A DNA stretch of 64,000 nt from Malania oleifera (taxonomy: Eukaryota > Streptophyta > Magnoliopsida > Santalales > Ximeniaceae), in the NCBI RefSeq assembly GCF_029873635.1, contig NC_080422.1, positions 14,167,936 to 14,231,935 on the forward strand. Reading direction: 5' to 3'. Made by a program: the position numbers and the translations under genes. This document shows positions 56,766 to 64,000 of the stretch, one piece after another. A model generated the notes under the pieces. That model saw only the letters and a program-made list of their open reading frames with translations. It was not told where the DNA came from and ran no database searches. How positions within the stretch are numbered: position 1 is the first letter of the stretch; each line of letters begins with the position of its first letter.

Positions 56766-59700
56766 TCAAGCATCACTTGAGCATAGGCTCTCAAATCCCA
56801 TGTACTCCTTCTCCTCAATCTTCTTAATCATGTCTGCAATGCCAACTCCACCTGTTAAAAGGACAAAACAAAAACATTTCAGAGCTAAGAACAATGGTGG
56901 GAAATCCTTCCATTATGATAATTCCAACTGTTTCAAGGTTCAATATAAGAATCTTGGATGTTTGAGTGGAGTTGCATCCTAGTGAATCATGCTTACCTAG
57001 TGAGATTGCGCTCACAAAAATTGTGAAAGCCAAGATGAAAATAATTAGAGATGCTCTTCCCAGTATGATGATCAATTTTTTTACCAAGTGTTGCCCTACC
57101 AAAGCAGAAACAGCAGCAACGGCAACAAAATAGAGAGCTGCGAAGATGGATTGGAAAACAATAAATGCATCAACCCAACAAACATCGGCAAATACAAATT
57201 TGAATAAAGAAAAGAAAATATCTGCACAATGCGTTTGGCTTATGGTCTATGCACAATCACTGAACCTTACAGAAACAGAATGAAATTGGCCCAATGACTC
57301 ACCGTAAGGAACTGGAAAACGCTTCAACAGGTAATACTCTACAACAGACATGGACGAGGAAAATGTCATGGCAAAAGTGGCAGTGGCACTTGACACCTGA
57401 CCAAAAAAAGTTCTAAACTGGTAAATCCACAAAAACTAAATCAACTATAAGATGACATATTGAATGGCAACTTCATAGGATGAATAGCTTGAAATGGACA
57501 TTAGAATAATTTCTTGCTACTTCCAAATGTCCTTTATAAGCATTGGACATGGAAATGAGACACAATTTAAATCAATATTTCTCATTCAATAACAAAACAC
57601 CTCTTTCTTTTAACTTCTCCAAAAAAGCAATTTTGCCTCTTCAGGAATTACTTCAATAATGATCTTACTTGCAGGTATCAATCAAACAGAGGATTGCATT
57701 ACATAGATTTAATAGACTTTAGCGAAATTAAGAAAAATACCTGAGGGGGGACTCCCAGCTCCAGAAACAGAGGTCCCAAAATAAATCCTCCACCAAGACC
57801 AAGCAGTCCACCAACAATTCCAGCCAGTATGCCACAAGCACAGTAAAGAATCAGCTGGTGCACTCGCCAGTTGGTGCCCGCTTCTCCTTTGGATGCAATC
57901 ACTCTCCGCCCTTTGTACAGGTTATATGCCTGAAAGGCAGACACTCCAACTGCCACAGGGATCTGAAAAAGAAGTAGGAAAGTTAATCCTGATGGCTTAC
58001 AACCAGGATTCAAAAATTTTAAGATTAAGTCCGCAGCTTATCAAATGTTTGTAGTGCCTCAAGCATGAGGCTGTGATCTCAACTCAAACAGGCGGATTTA
58101 AAAACACCTTTTCATATCTTTTATCATAGTCTAGGAAGGTACCTGCAACAGATTTAATACCCAATATACTGCTGAACAAGTTGTTGTCTCATTCTGCAGC
58201 CAACAAAACATTAGTTTAGAGTAGTTCATAAAAGCATGGAAGCAAGTGAAAATCTAAAAATAAAGGCTCTTAACAATGTAAACAAGATACTTTGAAAAAC
58301 CTTGGCTATCTCCAATGCAAGGATTATAATCCAGACAGCAGAAAGAATGCCAAGTTCCTTCCAGTAGATGTTCTCTAGAATAGAGACCTGGAATACTAGT
58401 GGAGTTAGGAGAGTTATAAACAACAAATCACAAAGAAACATGCTGCAAAGAAAGACCTACCCCTTTTTCTTCAGATTCTTTGGTTGCTGGTTGAGTGTCA
58501 TTGCTTGGGCCTCCAGGTAAAGGTTCGTATTCTACTTCTGCGCCATTATTACCTGATTAGAGAGCATAGAATCATAAATGGTTGATTCATCAATTTATTC
58601 AATATCATTTCAGCAAGAAGTTTGTCACAATATTAGAAAGCAAATAGGTAACGGATCAACTCACCAGATGATTCCAAGCGTCTAGCAGCCTCCTGCAAAG
58701 TCAGGCACATTAAACAAGGGACAGGAAGATGTATTATAGATCAATCAAAACATATAAAACTTAATATTAGAAAATGATGGCATGTCAAACAAACCTTTTT
58801 TATTATGGTCTCCTTCTTCCATGTTTCAACACCCTTAAGAAATGCTCTAGTTGATGTACCTGCAGGTCACCTTTAGCTTTACTAATCAAGGAAGTTATCT
58901 GAGATGAGAACATTGATAAAATAACAATTCAGGAAATTACCAATGAATAAAATAATCAGCAAAACTGTGACCATCCAATCGGCGAAAATCACATTGAAAG
59001 CAACTCCAATACTGATCCCCAGCACCAGCATTGGTTGGAATAGAAGTGCCAAATCATAGTCAATAACGGGCAGGTCAAGCGTGGGATGCCTTTGCTTAAG
59101 ATTGTAGTAAACAGATGTGCCAGCTGCACCCATGATCATACCTAATCAAATAAACAAAAACCAAATACCAAAGATTAAACTGTTGGCACATTCTGATGGG
59201 AGTGATGGAAGAGAAATGATGCACACAAAATTAAAGCCACAGAAACAACCTTTCCATAGCAAGGCATTCAACCTCTGGTTCAAATACACATCCACCTCAT
59301 GGATCAATGAGATATACACATCCACCTCATAGATCAATGAGATTGTAACTTTAAAAAGAAACTGGGGGAAGGAAAAGCAGTAGAATAAATGTCTGCAACA
59401 TGCCAAATTGCCTAATTAGCTGCAGGGCCTTTTTTTTATTTTTTCTCTTCATGAAAGTGGGAAACAAAAACTTGGAAAACATTATAGGTCTAGAAATTCT
59501 GATTTAAATTGGCAAATAGTCTTCGTTTTGCGCTTGCAGCCATCCGAAGATGTAAACAAACTCACCAAATAAAATAAAAATGCTATTCAGATGTGAAGTT
59601 TCAATGTTTCATGATGGTTTGAAACTGCTGATGGAAGTATTTAGACAGAAGGGTAGATCTCATCTCTCACATTTTGATATAGCCGTCGAGGATTTAGCAT

Positions 59701-60324
59701 CAAACCCGATAATCAGCTTGAGCATGGGAACAAAAATGCCGCCCCCACCGACACCGCCCACGCTTCCAAATGCTGCTCCAAAGAATCCAATTATAGTCCC
59801 CACAATAATTTTCCATCCGAATTTCATTTTCTGTAAAGCCAATTTCACAAATTCGAATTATTTCCACGATTCTCAACATCAAATTTCACAGAATTTAGAA
59901 CCAAAAGGGCAAATAATTTACTACAATTAAACATCAAAACACACAGATTGCCGCACGCACCAACATCCAAAAAACAAGAATCCAAGTACACATAGCAAAC
60001 CCATCTTGCATTTGCCATTATAATCAAATACAAGAACACGAAATCTTTTTTGTTTTTTGTTTTTTTTAAACAGCACCATTAAAGCTAAATGAAGATATGA
60101 GTTACCGGCCAAACGCGTTCGTAACGCAGTCGTCCAGGTTGCCATAGGAAGTTCAGCACTTTCACAATGAAATCTGATTCAACCTCTTCAGTTTCAGCAG
60201 AAGTTAAAGCTTCATCTCCCAAGCTTGGCTTTGTCGACACAAGCACAAAAACTATAAGAAGAACACTAATCACGACCACTACCAGTAATCTCAAATCCCA
60301 AAATTTTGAACCTGTCTCAGCCAT
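56766..60324 (-). CDS. TauE/SafE-family membrane transporter, 12 exons
   Basis: Exons from the 5' end: 60324-60106, 59830-59671, 59141-58941, 58859-58795, 58692-58665, 58552-58461, 58387-58301, 58193-58143, 57962-57741, 57396-57303, 57137-56997, 56851-56766. All junctions are GT-AG and in phase, giving 481 residues against about 476 for plant relatives. An N-terminal hydrophobic segment (about residues 14-31) precedes two homologous membrane halves. The first contains [17 protein letters not shown] (from residue 94). The second contains [20 protein letters not shown] (352-371) and [15 protein letters not shown] charged loop (about 200-260) separates them. The end [12 protein letters not shown] is typical of the plant group. 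Family knowledge: bacterial TauE/SafE proteins export sulfite or sulfoacetate. The plant substrate is not settled, so 'sulfite exporter' is an inherited name. The ATG at 60324 was chosen because the frame upstream has only a TTG. Confidence 0.93.
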
Positions 60325-60900
60325 CAGCTCGCTCAATCGCTGCTTCCTCTCTCTCCCTTTCTCTAAAACAGATCGACTCTCCTCTTTGCTCCCACACCCA
60401 CCCCCAAATGCAAAAACTCAAAACTTCAAAATTGAACCGAAATATGGGGTCGAGGTTGCTTAATTTCCACAGCTTTTCTCCAACTCAGGCGCTCAGAGTC
60501 GCTTTCTTCCCCGATAATAAGCAAAACTTAGAACCCAGCTTTCACATTCTCAGAACACTCCAACCTCTGGCTCTGCTGCAAACGAAGTCAAACCTCTGTC
60601 AAAGCCGGAGCTTGAGGATGAGGCGGGGAGAGGGGGGAAACGACCTCAGGTTGAACGAGAGGTGAATTGCTGAGAGAGAGGAGAGAGGAATGAGCTGTAG
60701 AGAAGCTTTCACAGAGCAACAATGGAGGGATATCCTCTCTCTCGCTCTCTCTCTCTGGACGAAGACGGACGCAGAGCTTGCCCTTTTTGGTACCGGCTGT
60801 CTTGCTCGTTGTTGTCTTCCCGGTTGCCCCAATCAGTGAGCAGTCACTCTTTTTTATCCAATCATAATAAATATATAGATATATAAATTCAAGTGGTAAA
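60325..60900 (-). promoter_or_regulatory. 5' UTR and promoter region of the TauE/SafE gene
   Basis: On the - strand this region is pyrimidine-rich, with a CT/TC run at about 60727-60757, typical of a plant 5' UTR or core promoter. A TATA-like run (ctatatatttatt on the - strand) lies near 60865-60880, with attggataaa just downstream of it. GC content is higher than in the flanks. Several short overlapping ORFs here are not credible genes. The transcription start is not determined. Confidence 0.4.
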
Positions 60901-61786
60901 AGAAAGGTGGACCCACCAAAACCATAACAAAATTAATATGATCTTGTCACATCCCTAAAAAAATAATTATAATAATTTAATTTAGGTACTAAAATATAAA
61001 TACATGATAAATTTACATTAGCCTCGATATATATATATATATATATTTATTGTACTTAATATTTTCTTATAATATATGAGCACACAAAATTCTCTCCTTA
61101 TTTTTTTCAAACCTCAAAGGCTTATGATATAGAATATTTTGTCAAAAAAAAATAAAAAAAATACAATTAACGTCTTACAAAACTCTTCCAAATTTGAGAC
61201 TTACTATTCATACAATATTATATTTATGTTTAGACTCATAGTGACTAGCATTATTAAAAATAGAACACTTTATCGAAAATACATTTTTATCGTTGGGTTG
61301 TGATATTAAGGGCCTAATCAATGCCGTCCACTCCTATTATAGTAAATAATACACACATATTTGAATTGAAGATACTAATTATTTTTTTTTGAGTCTGACA
61401 AAATAATGCAAATTTCGATTGAGATTTCATTAATCTTATGAGATTTGACAAAATGATGAAAATTTATTTTAAGAATTTAAAATTTCCAAAGTCTTTCTAT
61501 ATATTTAATTTTGGACTTAAACTTAATGGAGGGTATAAGCGTTTTAAAAATTAAAGGTCCGTTTGGACATAAAGAGAAATATGTTTAATATATAATTTTC
61601 TTTTAAGTTTTTGTAACTCCAACATGGGTCCAATGAGTCTTTATTGTAACATCGGACGAGATTTATCTTAGGGGATGCCTAATCTCTTTATGCCCAAACA
61701 ATACAACATACATATACACACATGAACATGAACAACCCAAAAAATGCTAAGGATGTGCTGGTTAAATAGTTAAGTGTTTTTATAGG
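60901..61786. other. AT-rich intergenic DNA
   Basis: No gene recognised. A (TA)n tract occurs at 61027-61046. Otherwise unremarkable. Confidence 0.5.
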
Positions 61787-62241
61787 AATTAAATTGGTTG
61801 AACAATTAATGTTATTAAACTAGACTATAGGATAATTATCCTTTTTGTGCTTTGATGTAAGGATTGAATTGGTTGAATAGTGAATATTAATAAACTAAAC
61901 TATGAGACGATCATCTTTCTGTACTTTGATTGAAAAATGAATTTATTGACTAAAGAATATTACTAAACTAGACTATAAGACAACTATCTTTTTTGTGCTT
62001 TGATCTAAGGATTGAAACAACTGAAGAATGAATATTACTAAACTAGATTATGAAATGATCGTTCTTTCAATCCGTCCTTTGATTCGAGAATTGAATTGAT
62101 TGAATAAAGAATATTACTAAACTAGATTTTAAGATAACTATCCTTTTTTTTGTGCTTTGATCTAAGGATTGGAATGGTTGAATAGTGAATATTACTAAAC
62201 TAGACTATAGGACAATAATCTTTTTTATGCTTTGATCTACC
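61787..62241. repeat. Tandem array, six diverged copies of about 75 bp
   Basis: Copies start near 61787, 61862, 61936, 62010, 62087 and 62167. Each has the order attga(a)ttggttgaat, gaatattactaaactaga, ctatagga(c)aa, then tttttgtgctttgatctaagg. The copies differ by scattered substitutions and short indels. No coding capacity. Confidence 0.85.
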
Positions 62242-62640
62242 ATTTAGTTTGAGTTAGCTAGCTCGGGAAAGGATGGAGGGAGGTGATTGGTTAGCTTTAA
62301 CCATGTGAAGAAGTCGATGAATCTTTTTCCGAGTTAGCCCTATTTTTTTTAGTTGTATTGTACCAAACATAGCACAAGAGTATAATTTACATAAAAAAAT
62401 TAATACAAAAATAAACCATTATATGCATTATTTAATGGTGAGTCAAATATAGCATGGTCAAATATAGGATTAGGTGGGTAAGGTTTTGATCTCATAAAAG
62501 TCAAGGGGCCGGCATACCATGTGCCCAACTTGATATTACGTATAAACATCTATCTATATATATATATATATATTCACTTCAGATTCAAATATAGTTAAAC
62601 TAGTTACATTAAACCTTGAATGACTTCTACTTAATCTAGT

Positions 62641-63240
62641 TAGTGTTAGTCCTTATTGAAGCCATGCATTGTACTTGTAAGAGATTTTAAGAAATTTAAG
62701 CTCGTTCAGTAACCAAATCCCAACCTTATAGGGGTAACAAGCTGGGTTCGGGTGGATCATAAATGGGTCAGGGTTAAATAGGTTCGGATTTGGGTTAACC
62801 TATTTATTAACGGGTGACTATATACTATGTAAACTCAAACCTATCCATTTAACAAATGGGTCATAAATGGGTCATCCGCTAAAAAAATATAATTTATTTA
62901 TTTTAAAAATTTTAAACATTTCATATAAAATGACATTTAAAAAAAATAAATTAAAACACTACTTCATTTTATTTTTAAATGGGTCACTCGATAGGTGACC
63001 TAACTCAAACCCGCCTAATCTGTTTAATAAATGGGGCGGGTATGGGTTGATTTGTTTATTAACGGGTCAACTTGTATTAAATTTAAACCCGATTTAAATG
63101 AATGGATCATGGATCACTCGTCGGGTTTCGACCAGTTTTACCACCCCTACACACAGGTATTTAAAAATCAAATTAAAATGACATAGTGCTAGTCCTTATC
63201 GACGCTATGCATTGTACGCGTAAGAGATTTTAAGAAATTA
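62641..63240. repeat. 55-bp direct repeats flanking the small hAT-like element
   Basis: tagtgttagtccttattgaa ... aagagattttaagaaatt (62641-62696) recurs at 63185-63240 with about seven differences. The element at 62729-63149 lies between them. The repeats are too long and too far from its ends to be its target duplication. Confidence 0.75.
62729..63149. mobile_element. Small hAT-like non-autonomous element (421 bp)
   Basis: Left end TAGGGGTAACAAGCTGGGTTCG; right end, on the complement, TAGGGGTGGTAAAACTGGTCG. Both subterminal regions are dense in aaatgggtca/gggttcgg units, as in many plant hAT MITEs. The flanking 8-mers (caacctta, cacacagg) do not match well, so the insertion is old or the ends have shifted. 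Confidence 0.65.
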
Positions 63241-64000
63241 ATTTTTGCTAACATTTTTCGATATTTTTAAATTTTAATCTCTTATTTTCATTTTCCTAAT
63301 TTTTAATTGTGATCCCATTTATATTTCAATTCAATGTCTCTGTTTTGATATTTGGTTTTAATGTTTGATTTTTTAATTTATTTTTATTTTACAAGAAAAC
63401 CGAACCAAAAAAGCAAAATTTTAATTTTAACTTACAATTTTATTTTGATATAGCAATGCAAGCATAATTTATTTATATGTATGATTTTTGGCTATCATAT
63501 ATTCGTTATATTCATATTTAATTTTGTTTTATATTTTTGTGTTAAAGTTTCAAATAGCATAATAATTCAGGGAGTTTTGAATTTTCTTGTAGCACTAAAA
63601 AGTGAGTTTTGAGTTATACCATTTAAGTAATATAGTTGTAATAAATTATATTTTTACTATAAAGTCTTAATCAGTACTTTTCCCATTTTTGATTATTTAA
63701 ATGATAATTTGATTGTTATTTGATTTAAGAACAGAAATAAATATTTATTCAATAAAGCATTTAATTTATATTAATTTTACGATACTAATACTTTTAAAAA
63801 AAAAAATTTTTAATTTCTTGTTCTAGTTTTCCTAATTTTTAACATATCCTTTTATATTTCAATTAAATTTTTTAGTTCTGATTTCAGTTTTAATTTCTGT
63901 TTTTTTTTTTTTTTTTTTCAATATCACAAGAAAAAATGAACAAAAAGATACTAATTTTGACTTACAATTTTCTTTCTATATAGTAAATTAAGCATAATTT
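63240..64000. repeat. AT-rich direct duplication, about 530-bp period
   Basis: 63240-63470 and about 63770-64000 share tttcctaatttttaa, tttatatttcaatt, tttgacttacaatttt/ttaacttacaattttattt and agcataattt in order. The second copy runs off the window. No coding content. Confidence 0.65.

Noticed and set aside
60325-60336. Upstream extension of the TauE/SafE protein by four residues (MSEL...)
   Set aside because: The codon at 60334-60336 is TTG, not ATG. The first ATG in frame is at 60324 and gives a normal N-terminus.
61787-62241. CRISPR array
   Set aside because: The repeats are contiguous, diverged and without unique spacers, and this is a plant nuclear genome. It is an ordinary tandem array.

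Overview
The window is nuclear DNA of a flowering plant, probably a woody eudicot. The evidence is GT-AG spliced genes encoding typical plant proteins, AT-rich intergenic DNA, and a heavy load of LTR elements, L1-type LINEs and hAT elements. I cannot name the species. Only two host genes are supported. (1) On the + strand at 2773-44713, twelve exons encode a 538-residue ER protein disulfide isomerase-like protein of the PDIL1-5/1-6 type. It has a CGRS site in its first thioredoxin domain, a CVGC site in its last, and a C-terminal KDEL. (2) On the - strand at 56766-60324, twelve exons encode a 481-residue TauE/SafE-family membrane transporter. The two genes are convergent, about 12 kb apart. 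Both coding sequences read without interruption across every predicted junction.

Layout: 1-932 is the tail of a Gypsy-type LTR with a primer-binding-site remnant. 1204-1658 is a Copia-type LTR. 1659-2772 is the upstream region of the PDI gene. Exons 1-2 lie at 2773-3750. Intron 2 (3751-37085, about 33.3 kb) is a mosaic of nested mobile elements. It holds a + strand LINE carrying a gag-only Gypsy-type LTR element (8100-13854, TSD GATCA), a Copia-type solo LTR (15317-17341, TSD GAGGG) and an hAT-like element (19989-20909). It also holds a - strand LINE carrying two more solo LTRs, an hAT-like element with another inside it (28339-29992), and a 6.4-kb hAT transposon (30059-36470) with a perfect 8-bp TSD and a recognisable but broken transposase gene. 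Exons 3-12 lie at 37086-44713, with a further short non-autonomous element in intron 8.

Between the genes, 47149-49554 looks like a non-autonomous element with very long inverted ends. 49977-56544 is a broken Copia element on the - strand, filled with Gypsy-type LTR sequence and carrying a tandem duplication at its 5' side. To the right of the TauE gene lie a six-copy tandem array of about 75 bp (61787-62241), a small hAT-like element (62729-63149) and AT-rich duplicated sequence.

The two host genes have no evident functional link. One acts in ER protein folding, the other in anion export or membrane transport. Most of what is unusual here is the insertion history of the PDI intron and the structure of the individual elements. 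All boundaries were read by eye. No alignment or database search was run.
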